The translations under genes were made by a program, and so were the position numbers. Under the pieces are notes generated by a model. The model saw only the letters and a list, made by a program, of their open reading frames with translations. It had not been told where the DNA came from and made no database searches. Below, in pieces: positions 1-11,268 of a stretch of DNA of 64,000 nucleotides (position 1 is the stretch's first letter; every line of letters starts with the position of its first letter). Origin of the DNA: Azophilus sp965221755 (GTDB lineage: Bacteria > Pseudomonadota > Gammaproteobacteria > Pseudomonadales > Azotimanducaceae); assembly GCA_965221755.1 (NCBI GenBank), contig OZ244921.1:2108001-2172000 (forward strand), read 5' to 3'.

Positions 1-2
1 TG

Positions 3-432
3 GCGGCGCTGGCCGCGCCGGTCGTCGGCGCCGCTGCGGCCCTGCACCGGCTGGACGGCGGGAAGCGTCGCCTGTTCGACCACTTCATGTACGCCGCCGG
101 CACCTGGCCGCGCGAGCGGCGGGTGGTCGTCAAGGCGAAGCACACGGAACTCGGGGCGAACACGCGCTTCGTCGAGCGCGTTCAACGCCAACCGGTTCCG
201 CCTGCTGCTCAGCGCCCTGGCCTTCGTCCTCCTTGAGGGGATGCGGCGCATGGCCCTCAACGCCACCGACTTGGCCAAGGCGTCGCCGCGGACCATCCGC
301 CCCGCCCTGCTCAAGTTGGGTGCCGTGGTCATGTCCAACACCCGCCGGGTGCGCCTGCTGATGAGCCGCTCCCACCCCGACCAGGCTTTGTTCCGCCGGG
401 TCGCCGCATCCCTCGCCCCGCAGCCGCCCTGA
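3..432 (+). pseudogene. IS1380-family transposase remnant with internal deletion
   Basis: Two pieces of one transposase lie in different frames. The first (from about 3 to 170) reads LFDHFMYAAGTW then RRVVVKAKHTELGANTRFV, which resembles the middle of IS1380-type DDE transposases. The second (about 181-432) reads FNANRFRLLLSALAFVLLEG, then KLGAVVMSNTRRVRLLMS, the usual C-terminus of that family. The roughly 100-150 residues normally found between them are missing and the frame changes, so the gene is dead. The element continues to the left of the window and I could not define its terminal inverted repeats. Family assignment is from remembered consensus. Confidence 0.75.
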
Positions 433-668
433 CCCCCCGGAGCGCTGTCCCCGGCGCGTTGAGACAAGCATGGGGGTTGGGGGGGAGTTGCGCCCGATGC
501 CTGCGGGAAACGGCCAAAACCGATGCTCGGAAAGCCCCCATCGCTCGAGAGTGTCAGGAAACGTGACGAAGTGGCTCAGGCTCTCGAAAGTTGGACAACT
601 CGTGCGACATCCGGGCTAGGGCAGCGACAGATTAAGCTACATCGAGGAGTCCCAAGGAATCAGGACCT
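433..668. other. intergenic, no gene seen
   Basis: This stretch lies between the transposase remnant and the TcmP cassette. A plus-strand reading frame crosses it but runs antisense to the better supported 93-residue minus-strand gene. I see no RNA gene or clear repeat. It may hold the right end of the decayed insertion sequence. Confidence 0.4.
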
Positions 669-950
669 CTACCCTATACGCGAGAGTTCCGGAAACAACG
701 AAGTGGGCGGCAGCGCAATTCTATCTGTGGGTTGCAGATTCCTCAGATTACGAGAGCGGGGTTTGCCATCAGGAGATAAGATGATGAATTCCCGCTCCCC
801 GACAAGTTGGATAACAACATCATCAAGGTCTGAAAATCGAGCGGCCGTTTCGTTAGCCAGAGAATGCCGCACAGCGTCTAAAGTGACTGGGCCGCCAGAG
901 GTCAGGCTGAATAGACGTTTTGGCAACGAGTTCAATAGCCGCTTCCTCAT
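669..950 (-). CDS. hypothetical 93-residue protein in the TcmP/DUF5131 cassette
   Basis: I do not recognise this family. The gene starts 9 bp after the TcmP stop, on the same strand, with AAGAGCAA before the ATG, so it is probably the third gene of the cassette. The product is small and mixed-charge, with no signal peptide or membrane segment. The middle reads VRHSLANETAARF then VVIQLVGEREFIILSPDGK, which could be a winged-helix-like fold (inference only). The C-terminal third is rich in Pro, Arg and Leu. A plus-strand frame overlaps it but shows no family features. Whether it is translated is uncertain. Confidence 0.5.
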   Translation of the reverse strand: MRKRLLNSLPKRLFSLTSGGPVTLDAVRHSLANETAARFSDLDDVVIQLVGEREFIILSPDGKPRSRNLRNLQPTDRIALPPTSLFPELSRIG

Positions 951-959
951 TTGCTCTTC

Positions 960-1922
960 TTAAAGACTACCGAATTTGAACAACGGCAGTTGCTTGGGAT
1001 TCTTCAGTGCATCCCAACCTAAAATTTCAAAATCACCAGGTCCATAGTGTTCAAATATATTAAGTACTTCCCAGTGCCTTTGGACCATAACATCGCGTGC
1101 CTTGGGGTGTCGCGATAAGTGAAGGAACCACAAGGCCCGACGTGACTTTTGCGGACGAATGAAAAACGGGGTATCGTAGGTTGCACCCGCTCCATTGCGA
1201 ATTTGATCGCGCAAAGTCCTCTGAACGAGAGCCCTTCCACCGTTACCGCTGCGCTGCTGCATCAGTTCTTTCACTTGAGATTCCGTTATCTCCAGTGGTG
1301 CAACGGCTTTAGTGAACTGTGGCACATCAGCCAGGTGGTTGATAAGTGCGTCTGCAGCAAACGTCAGTATGACCTCAACCTGCGCCAATTCAGCAAAGAT
1401 TCGAGAAACGAGCCTCAATGCCACTTGGGAGAAGCCGGTCTGATCGAGCAGAAAAATTGCACGGCCAGCACGAGGTTGTCTTCGCCGAATTTCCTTGAGA
1501 ATGGCCTCAAGCTCGTCCTCAAATCTTCCATTTCGAATAACAATCTGATCACCGCCCGTGTCGTATCCACGCTCATCCAAAGCCTGCCGAAGATGATCCG
1601 TGTGGGCTTTGTTCCTATCCACAAAGTAGCACTTGCAATCAAAGTGCATAGCCTTGTTACGGTTCTGATTCAATCTGTCATTCGCTGCCGATGCCTCCTC
1701 CAACATGACTAGCGGGGTACCTGACAATATCTTACCTCTGTCAAGAAATGTGCCACCACCGGCAAAACCATCCACAAGATCAAGCCTGAACCGCTCTCGC
1801 CCAGGATTTACATTCAGAGTATCGAAATAGGCTCGGAGATAACGTCGCAAGACGGTCAGCTTTGCCCTGCTGTGCTCCTCGATTGTTGGGGGATCTTGAT
1901 TAGGATGCCACCGGAAGGCCAC
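960..1922 (-). CDS. tcmP: three-Cys-motif partner protein TcmP
   Basis: The product matches the TcmP family, which occurs as a pair with DUF5131 (phage Gp37/Gp68-like) proteins. Visible hallmarks are the N-terminal HSRAKLTVLRRYLRAYF, the central DLVDGFAGGGTF block (a Rossmann or methyltransferase-like glycine turn) and AIFLLDQTGFSQV. I chose GTG at 1922 because it overlaps the DUF5131 3' end only slightly (23 bp). An upstream ATG at 2009 would add 29 residues and a 110-bp overlap. From GTG the protein is 320 residues. The biochemical role is unknown. The family is often seen in variable or defence-rich regions, and an action on nucleic acid is inference. Confidence 0.82.
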   Translation of the reverse strand: MAFRWHPNQDPPTIEEHSRAKLTVLRRYLRAYFDTLNVNPGRERFRLDLVDGFAGGGTFLDRGKILSGTPLVMLEEASAANDRLNQNRNKAMHFDCKCYFVDRNKAHTDHLRQALDERGYDTGGDQIVIRNGRFEDELEAILKEIRRRQPRAGRAIFLLDQTGFSQVALRLVSRIFAELAQVEVILTFAADALINHLADVPQFTKAVAPLEITESQVKELMQQRSGNGGRALVQRTLRDQIRNGAGATYDTPFFIRPQKSRRALWFLHLSRHPKARDVMVQRHWEVLNIFEHYGPGDFEILGWDALKNPKQLPLFKFGSL

Positions 1923-2661
1923 GGCTCTTTTCCCCAACCCAAGTAATCGGCATTGCGCTATATTCCACTCCCTCAACTCGACGACCACCAGACTTCGGAG
2001 TTGGGCCACCCCACTGCTTGAAGAAGAAGGGCACCTCTGACTTTGCGCAGTGGTCTCTTATCTCGCAGACCCACTCAGGCTGAATGGGCCGCGCTTTTGG
2101 TCCGCTTTCCCCTCCCACAATAACCCAAGATATACCATCCAAGTCGATATCGCCCAAGGGACCAAGGAGCGGTTCAATGGAAAGGAAGCGAATGGTCGCT
2201 GGTGCTGTTCGAAGGTGCCTAATTCTATTGCTTGCGGCATTGTCTTCCACAGATACGCCGCACCAAATGTGGCTGGGTGCCAAAGTATCTGCGTATCTGT
2301 GCTGCAAATAGGCATTCATTAGCGAGCTGCGTTTAGTCAAAATCTGATAGGTGTGTCGATCTTCTCTTTCCATCGTGTCAAAAACCCTGTCGATAAATGA
2401 CCGATCCACTTGTTTGTGAAACAAGTCACTCATCGAGTTAACGAATATCATGCGCGGTTTACGCCAAGCGGCGGGTTGATTCAAGCGCGACGGCCATAGG
2501 CGAAGATCGAAGCCTTGCTCGTAGGGGTGGCCCACAATACCGCGCCAACGCTCTGCGAAACGGGCGGCATAGCAATTGTCGCAGCCCCGCGTTATCTTTG
2601 TGCAGCCTGTCACTGGGTTCCAAGTTGCATCGGTCCATTCAATTGCAGTCCCGTTAGCCAT
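1900..2661 (-). CDS. DUF5131 (phage Gp37/Gp68-like) three-Cys-motif protein
   Basis: The 253-residue product begins with IEWTDATWNPVTGC and carries C-x6-C-x2-C in GCTKITRGCDNCYA, the three-cysteine motif that defines this radical-SAM-like family. Later signatures are MIFVNSMSDLFH, YQILTKR and VIVGGESGPKARP, with FFFKQWGG near the C-terminus, all typical of PF07505. A [4Fe-4S] cluster bound by the cysteines is likely by family analogy. It lies 50 bp downstream of greA on the same strand, followed by its usual partner TcmP, so the pair was probably acquired as a cassette. The substrate is unknown. Confidence 0.9.
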   Translation of the reverse strand: MANGTAIEWTDATWNPVTGCTKITRGCDNCYAARFAERWRGIVGHPYEQGFDLRLWPSRLNQPAAWRKPRMIFVNSMSDLFHKQVDRSFIDRVFDTMEREDRHTYQILTKRSSLMNAYLQHRYADTLAPSHIWCGVSVEDNAASNRIRHLRTAPATIRFLSIEPLLGPLGDIDLDGISWVIVGGESGPKARPIQPEWVCEIRDHCAKSEVPFFFKQWGGPTPKSGGRRVEGVEYSAMPITWVGEKSRGLPVAS

Positions 2662-2711
2662 ACAGCCTTCCTGCCAAGCGCTTCCTTTTGCGGGGAGCGG
2701 CTGCCAATCCC

Positions 2712-3185
2712 CTACACATGCTCCACCCCTTTCACCTCGTAGCTCATCTCCCCGTTCGGCGTTCTCACGGTCGCCTCATCGCCCACCGACTTGCCGATCA
2801 GGGCGCGGGCGATGGGTGACATCACGGAGATCTTGCCCGCCTTCAGGTCCGCCTCGTCCTCGCCGACGATCTTGTAGGTGATGGCGGCGCCGGTGTCGCC
2901 GGCGATCAGGCGCACGGTGGCGCCGAAGATCACCTTGCCTTGCGGGGGCACCTTGGTGACGTCGATGATCTGGGCGTCGGCCAACTTGGCCTCGATGTCG
3001 CGGATGCGGCCCTCGTTGAAGCTCTGCTGCTCCCGGGCGGCGTGGTACTCGGCGTTTTCGCGCAGGTCGCCGTGCTCCCGGGCGGCGCCGATGGCGCGGC
3101 TGATCTCATGGCGCTGCTCGGTCTTGCGTTGCTGCAGCTCCCCGCGCAGGGCGTCCGCGCCTTCCAAGGTCATGGGTGTGGGCAT
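2712..3185 (-). CDS. greA: transcription elongation factor GreA
   Basis: The 157-residue protein has the GreA layout: an N-terminal coiled coil with EHGDLRENAEYHAAREQQ (the acidic tip acts in the RNA polymerase secondary channel to stimulate cleavage of backtracked RNA) and a C-terminal FKBP-like domain with SPIARALIGKSVGDE. The ATG at 3185 gives the family length. A longer in-frame extension to 3383 is antisense to carB and has no GreA similarity. The gene is 44 bp downstream of carB in the order carA-carB-greA, common in Gammaproteobacteria. Confidence 0.97.
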   Translation of the reverse strand: MPTPMTLEGADALRGELQQRKTEQRHEISRAIGAAREHGDLRENAEYHAAREQQSFNEGRIRDIEAKLADAQIIDVTKVPPQGKVIFGATVRLIAGDTGAAITYKIVGEDEADLKAGKISVMSPIARALIGKSVGDEATVRTPNGEMSYEVKGVEHV

Positions 3186-3229
3186 GTCCGTGCGGCCTCG
3201 TGCGTCTAAAGTGGTTCCCGCCCTTGGCG

Positions 3230-6488
<3,259 letters not shown>

Positions 6489-6496
<8 letters not shown>

Positions 6497-7613
6497 CGGC
6501 GGCTTCCATCAAGTCCAGGAAGTGGTCGAACAGGTAGGCGCAATCCTGGGGGCCGGGGCTGGCCTCGGGATGGCCCTGAAAGCCGAAGGCGGGCCGATCG
6601 GTGCGGCGAATGCCCTGCAGTGTGCCATCGAACAGGGAGACGTGGGTGGCCTCAAGGCAATTCGGCAAGCTGGCCTGATCCACCGCAAAGCCGTGGTTCT
6701 GGCTGGTGATCACCACCTGCCCGGTATCGAGATCCTGCACCGGATGGTTGGCGCCGTGGTGGCCATGGGGCATCTTGACAGTGGCGGCGCCGCTGGCCAA
6801 GCCGAGCAGCTGATGGCCCAGGCAGATGCCGAACAGCGGCACCGAGGCGTCGAGCAGCTCGGCGATGGCGTCGATGGCGTAGCCGCAGGGCTCCGGGTCG
6901 CCGGGGCCGTTGGAGAGAAATACGCCGTCCGGCTGCAAAGCCAGTGCGGCTGCGGCCGGGGTCGTGGCCGGAACCACCGTCACCCGGCAGCTGCGGCTGA
7001 CCAACAGCCTTAGGATGTTGCGCTTGACGCCGAAGTCGTAGGTGACGACATGAAATCGACCGTCGGCGCTTGGCGCATGGCCTTCGCCCAGGGTCCAAGC
7101 GCCTTCGCGCCACTCGTAGGCTGCATTGCAGGTCACCGCTTTGGCGAGGTCCATGCCCTTCAAGCCCGGAAAGGCCTGCGCCTCGGCCACGGCGTCCGCT
7201 TCGGAACGGTCCCCAGCCGCAATGCAGCCCGCCAAGGCGCCGCGCTCGCGCAGCAGCCGGGTCAGGCGGCGGGTATCGACGCCGGCAATGGCGACCACGT
7301 TCCGCTCCACGAGAAAGTCCGGCAGTTCGCTCGCCCGGCGCCAACTGCTGGCCCGGCGCGGCAACTGGCGGATCACCAAACCGGCGGCGCTCACGCCTGC
7401 GGATTCCATGTCCTCCGGGTTGATGCCGGTGTTGCCGATCTGCGGATAGGTGAGGGTGACGATCTGCCGGGCGTAGGAGGGATCGGTGAGGATTTCCTGA
7501 TAGCCGGTCATGGCCGTGTTGAACACCACCTCGCCAACGGCAATGCCCTCGGCGCCAAATGAATGGCCGCGAAACAGGCTGCCGTCCTCCAAAGCGAGCA
7601 CTGCGGGCTTCAA
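6489..7613 (-). CDS. carA: carbamoyl-phosphate synthase small subunit (glutaminase)
   Basis: The 374-residue subunit hydrolyses glutamine and passes ammonia to CarB. The N-terminal domain contains GEVVFNTAMTGYQEILTDPS. The class I amidotransferase domain shows LSNGPGDPEP, the nucleophile loop VPLFGICLGHQLLGLA, and FGFQGHPEASPGP with the catalytic His and Glu. The start is TTG at 7613, preceded by a perfect AAGGAGGT at about 9 bp, which explains use of the weak codon. It is the first gene of carA-carB-greA. The upstream gap is filled with inverted repeats, so the promoter is hard to place. Confidence 0.97.
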
Positions 7614-7648
7614 CCTCGACTTACCTCCTTGCCGCGACCGTTGACCCT

Positions 7649-7854
7649 AGTGTGCTGAACCACGAACAAGCGCGATCGCTTGTGGCCGTTTCGGCCCCCG
7701 GCCGCGTTGCTGCGCGGCGCCTTCAGCCAAAGGGCGCCAGCGGCCTGCCGCACGCATCAAACAGGGCGAATCCCGCCGCGCGGCGCTGCCGCGCCTTGCC
7801 CGGAACCCAAACGGCCCGGCGCCCAAAACCCGCTTGCCTGCGGTTCAGCACACT
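7649..7854. repeat. 206-bp element with 13-bp perfect terminal inverted repeats
   Basis: AGTGTGCTGAACC at 7649-7661 is repeated exactly in inverted orientation at 7842-7854. The interior has no credible gene but holds further small hairpins, for example GGCGCC pairs around 7718-7740. This layout fits a MITE or deletion derivative of an insertion sequence. No clear target-site duplication was found. It starts 36 bp upstream of the carA start codon and could affect carAB transcription. The ends resemble those of the element at 28481-28549 (both begin AGTGT). Confidence 0.55.
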
Positions 7855-7980
7855 CGCCCCTCGCCCATCCCGCCGGACCGGCGGGCGAGAGGGGTTGCAA
7901 AAAGGCGAGATCGACATCCATCGACCTCGCCTTGCGTCGCCGCATTTTAACCACTTCGCCTCCCCGACGAAACACACACG

Positions 7981-8124
7981 CGCGACCGTCAGGCCGTGCG
8001 GTCGCGCTGGCCTGTGCGGGTTCAGAGACATGTCGGCAGCTAACCCAAGCGACGAGCGCTGAGTTTGGCGCCAGCCAAACTCCAATGCGAGCTTTCGGCC
8101 CGATCGGGCCGAAAGCTCGCATTG
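7981..8124 (+). repeat. dispersed palindromic repeat, copy R1, with a 42-bp perfect palindrome
   Basis: CGCGACCG..CGGTCGCG forms a hairpin at 7981-8006. From 8014 the conserved repeat flank follows (GTGCGGGTTCAGAGACAT, then CAAGCGACGAGCGC), then a diverged hairpin AGTTTGG..CCAAACT. A gap-free perfect palindrome follows at 8083-8124, centred on GGCCCGATCGGGCC with arms CAATGCGAGCTTTC. The rest of the 7614-8173 gap carries the 206-bp element and other short hairpins but no gene that I can see. Confidence 0.75.
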
Positions 8125-8173
8125 ACTCCAAAACTGTTTTTAATTACAGTTCTCCCTCTGTTGGAGAGGCGTC

Positions 8174-9268
8174 ATGGTTGTTGGGGACGGCAAGGATTCG
8201 CAGGCGGCGCCGACGGTTCACAAGGGCCGCGGCGCCACCCTGAACCCCGGCAGCCGCTATCTGGACACCGTCTCGGTGCCGGTGGACGACGGCTGGAGCC
8301 TGCACGACGAGCCGGACCCTGCGCCCGCCACCGAGTTCCTGCCGGACCGCACGGTGCGCCTGATCACCCGCAACGCCTCGCCGGACGTCCCCTTCGATCG
8401 CTCCATCAACGCCTACAAGGGCTGCGAGCATGGCTGCGTGTACTGCTTCGCCCGGCCCACCCATGCCTATCTGGACTTATCCCCGGGGCTCGATTTTGAA
8501 ACCAAGATCTTCTACAAGACCAACGTTCGGGAGCGGCTCGTCGATGAACTCAGCGCCCCGTCCTACCGCTGCCGTCCCATCGCCATGGGCACCAACACCG
8601 ATCCCTACCAGCCGGTCGAGAAGCGGCTGCGCATCACTCGCGCCGTGCTCGAGGTCGCCGCCGAGTGCCGTCATCCAGTGAGCATCGTCACCAAGAACGC
8701 CTTGGTGCTGCGCGACCTTGACCTGCTTGAGGATTTGGCCGCCGATGGCCTGGCGTCGGTGATGCTCAGCATCACCACCTTGTCGAACGCGCTCAAGGCG
8801 AAGCTGGAGCCGCGCACCGCCAGTCCGTCGGCGCGCCTTCGGGCGGTGGCGGGCCTGCATGGGCGGAACGTGCCGGTGGGCGTCATGGTGGCGCCCATCA
8901 TTCCGTTCATCAACGACCACGAAATCGAGGCCATCGTCGAGCGCGCCGCAGCTGCCGGGGCGGCGGTGGCGGGCCATACCCTGATTCGCCTGCCATTGGA
9001 GATCAAGGCGCTGTTCGAGGCTTGGTTGGCGGAGCACCGCCCGATGCAGGCCAAGCGCGTCATGGCCGCCATCCATGCCGCCCACGGCGGCAAGGCCTGC
9101 AGTTCGGCGTGGGGGGAGCGCATGCGCGGCAAGGGGCCGTTCGCCGACCTGCTGGCGGCGCGCATGGCGGTGGCGCGCAAGCGGCACGGCCTGGTCGGCA
9201 AGCGCCTGCCGCCGCTGCGCACCGACTTGTTCCGGCCACCTCAAGGCGGGCAGTTGTCGCTCTGGTAA
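8174..9268 (+). CDS. PA0069-family radical SAM protein
   Basis: The 364-residue protein has the radical SAM cluster motif C-x3-C-x2-C in YKGCEHGCVYCFARPTH. It aligns by eye with SplB-like COG1533 proteins of the PA0069 or Rv2578c type. Further landmarks are PIAMGTNTDPYQPVEK, PVSIVTKNALVLRDLDLL and the GVMVAPIIPFIND strand, consistent with a TIM-barrel AdoMet enzyme. The substrate of this family is not established as far as I know. The ATG follows GGAGAGG. It is cytoplasmic, with no signal peptide, and appears to be a stand-alone gene after the repeat-rich gap. Confidence 0.9.
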   Translation: MVVGDGKDSQAAPTVHKGRGATLNPGSRYLDTVSVPVDDGWSLHDEPDPAPATEFLPDRTVRLITRNASPDVPFDRSINAYKGCEHGCVYCFARPTHAYLDLSPGLDFETKIFYKTNVRERLVDELSAPSYRCRPIAMGTNTDPYQPVEKRLRITRAVLEVAAECRHPVSIVTKNALVLRDLDLLEDLAADGLASVMLSITTLSNALKAKLEPRTASPSARLRAVAGLHGRNVPVGVMVAPIIPFINDHEIEAIVERAAAAGAAVAGHTLIRLPLEIKALFEAWLAEHRPMQAKRVMAAIHAAHGGKACSSAWGERMRGKGPFADLLAARMAVARKRHGLVGKRLPPLRTDLFRPPQGGQLSLW

Positions 9269-9319
9269 GCTGCCCCGTCGGCAGCGCGGCTTGGGGCCGG
9301 CGCAAGCAAGGAGGGATTG

Positions 9320-10885
9320 ATGGATCTGACCAGCTGGTCTTGGCTGTTTCTGGCCTTCTACATCGGCTTGATGATCGCCTTCGGCGTGTTGGGCCGGGCG
9401 CGGGTGAAGAGCGCCGACGACTTCGCCACCGCCCGCAACGCCTACGGCCCGCTGTTCCTCGCCTTCGCCTTCGCCGCCACCACGGCCAGCGGCGCCACCT
9501 TCGTCGGCTTTCCCGGCATCGCCTACGACAACGGCATGGCGGCTGTCTGGTCGGTGTTTCTCTACCCCATCGGCGTTTACATTGGCGTTCTGGTGTGCCT
9601 CAAGGCGGTCAGCAACAGCGGCCATGAGTTCGGCAACCGCTCCATCCCCGAATACCTGGGCAGCCGCTACCTCTCCGACGGCATGCGCATCATGGTGTCG
9701 CTGTTCTCGTTGCTGCTGTTCTTCTACTTGGCGGGGCAGTTGGTGTCGGGCATCGTGATGTTCGAGCTGATGCTGGGCGTGCCTTCGGAATGGGCGCTGG
9801 GCATCACCGCGGCCGTGCTCATGGCCTACGTGGTGCTGGGCGGCGCCCATGCCGACATCCTCACCGACGGGGTTCAAGGGCTGCTCATGGTGGTCATCGC
9901 CGCCGTGCTGGTGGTCATGTTCCTCACCGGCTTCGGCGTTGAAGGGGGCTTTGGCGGCATGGTGGACAACCTGCGCGCCCAAGACGCCAACTTGGTCGGT
10001 TGGCTCAACGAGGAGTCGGTGCTCTACCACTCCTGGTGGTCGGTGCTGGCCGTGCTCCTGGCGCACGTCCCGTTGGGCATGCTGCCGCACATCGGCAACA
10101 AGCTCTGGGCCCTTGAGAAGCCGAGCGAACGCCGCCGGTTCATCAGCTTGGCCTTCACCTTCGGCCTCACCTTGGGCATGCTCGGCTTGGGTGGCCTGCT
10201 GGCCCGGGCGATTCTCGGCGATGCGCTCACCGCGCCGGACGCCACCAGCAACAGCGCCTTGGCGCTGCTCTTCATCGAGCTGTTTCCTGCGTGGCTGGCA
10301 GCGCTTTTGGGCGTCGGCATTCTCGCAGCGGTCATGTCCACTGCCGATGGCTTGGTGGTGTCGAGCTCGCAGATCATCGCCAACGACCTCTATCGGCTCA
10401 GCTACGTGCCCAGGTTTCAGCAGCGCCTCAGCGAGGCGGAGGTGGATCGGCGGGTGCTGGCCATCAGCCGCATCGCCACCGTGGCGGTCATGGTGATCTG
10501 CACCCTCATGGCGTGGTTGCTGATGGACCGCAACGTGGCGCTGATCGTCTGGGTCGGCACCGGCGGCATGATGGCCGCCTTTGCCGGGCCGCTGGTGTTG
10601 GGCGCGGTCTGGCGCGGGGTGACCCGAGCCGGTGCCTTGGCTGGCCTGATTGGGGGCGCTGCGGTCTTTTCCGTCACCCACGGCGCCCTGATTGAACCTG
10701 ATTGGTTCGCTCCGGGGGCGCTGCGCCAAGCGGCCCTGTGGCTGCAGCGGGAGGCGGGCAACCCTTGGTCCTGCGCCACCATGGGCGAGATCGTTTCCGT
10801 GGCGTTGACCTGGGGCGTCTCCAAGCTGACCCGGCCGCTGCCGGGTGAGCATCTGGAACGTTTGTTCGGAGTGCCCGCCGATTGA
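9320..10885 (+). CDS. sodium:solute symporter family transporter
   Basis: The 521-residue protein has about 13 hydrophobic segments and SSS-family signatures: FAFAATTASGATFVGFPG early, YVVLGGAHADILTDGVQG, and the later ILAAVMSTADGLVVSSSQIIANDLY. It should couple Na+ influx to uptake of a small solute across the inner membrane. The substrate cannot be read from the sequence. AAGGAGG lies 5 bp before the ATG at 9320, favouring it over the TTG at 9317. It follows the radical SAM gene by 51 bp on the same strand, but a functional link is not apparent. Confidence 0.92.
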   Translation: MDLTSWSWLFLAFYIGLMIAFGVLGRARVKSADDFATARNAYGPLFLAFAFAATTASGATFVGFPGIAYDNGMAAVWSVFLYPIGVYIGVLVCLKAVSNSGHEFGNRSIPEYLGSRYLSDGMRIMVSLFSLLLFFYLAGQLVSGIVMFELMLGVPSEWALGITAAVLMAYVVLGGAHADILTDGVQGLLMVVIAAVLVVMFLTGFGVEGGFGGMVDNLRAQDANLVGWLNEESVLYHSWWSVLAVLLAHVPLGMLPHIGNKLWALEKPSERRRFISLAFTFGLTLGMLGLGGLLARAILGDALTAPDATSNSALALLFIELFPAWLAALLGVGILAAVMSTADGLVVSSSQIIANDLYRLSYVPRFQQRLSEAEVDRRVLAISRIATVAVMVICTLMAWLLMDRNVALIVWVGTGGMMAAFAGPLVLGAVWRGVTRAGALAGLIGGAAVFSVTHGALIEPDWFAPGALRQAALWLQREAGNPWSCATMGEIVSVALTWGVSKLTRPLPGEHLERLFGVPAD

Positions 10886-10899
10886 GAAAGCGTGGCGTG

Positions 10900-10955
10900 T
10901 AAAGACGCTTCAGGCCGTCTTGTCTAATCTTCTTGATCAGCGCAGTCCGTTTTAC
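10900..10955 (-). pseudogene. decayed hicA toxin remnant
   Basis: Directly after the hicB stop, a minus-strand frame reads VKRTALIKKIRQDG, closely resembling the N-terminus of HicA mRNA interferases. The first codon is now GTA where GTG would create a GTGA overlap with the hicB stop. The rest of the toxin (including the GSHH-like segment with the catalytic His) is gone, replaced by sequence joining the symporter gene. This would explain the orphan antitoxin. The match is short, so this is a reasoned guess. Confidence 0.45.
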
Positions 10956-11146
10956 GCCACCGCCAAGTCCGCCACTCGTCGGATTCCGGGCAAGGCACCG
11001 CTGGTTAGGTCGGCGTATAAGTCACGCAGATGGGCCTGCAGGTCATCAAGGGTGTCTCCTTGGGTCCAGTAGTCCGGGAAGTCTTCAAGATAGCCCAGCC
11101 AAGCGCCATCCTCTTCCCAGTAAACGATCCTTGTCGTCGTCGGCAT
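10952..11146 (-). CDS. hicB: HicB-family antitoxin (orphan)
   Basis: The 64-residue product reads RIVYWEEDGAWLGYLEDFPD then TQGDTLDDLQAHLRDLYADL, the compact RNase H-like fold of HicB antitoxins. It lacks the C-terminal DNA-binding domain of longer HicB proteins, so self-repression would be weak or absent. No intact hicA is next to it; only a 14-codon remnant follows. The ATG at 11146 fits the family. It sits between the symporter and nadE and may persist as a solitary antitoxin. Confidence 0.8.
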   Translation of the reverse strand: MPTTTRIVYWEEDGAWLGYLEDFPDYWTQGDTLDDLQAHLRDLYADLTSGALPGIRRVADLAVA

Positions 11147-11268
11147 AGTGATTCCTCAAGCTGCGTTTTGCTCAAACCCCGGCAAACTAGTGCAGCCGGG
11201 ACGAGACTTCACGTCTCGCCTGTAATGCCGGAACAGCCTTGGGCGGCAATGAGCGGTTAACATAGGGC

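Noticed and set aside
523..963. 146-codon plus-strand frame near the TcmP cassette
   Set aside because: Overlaps the better placed 93-residue minus-strand gene; Ser/Arg-rich translation and no ribosome site.
8477..10852. Long minus-strand open frame (791 codons) opposite the radical SAM and symporter genes
   Set aside because: High GC keeps the antisense frame open. It is rich in His, Gln, Arg and Gly with no domain, and both sense genes are clear family members.
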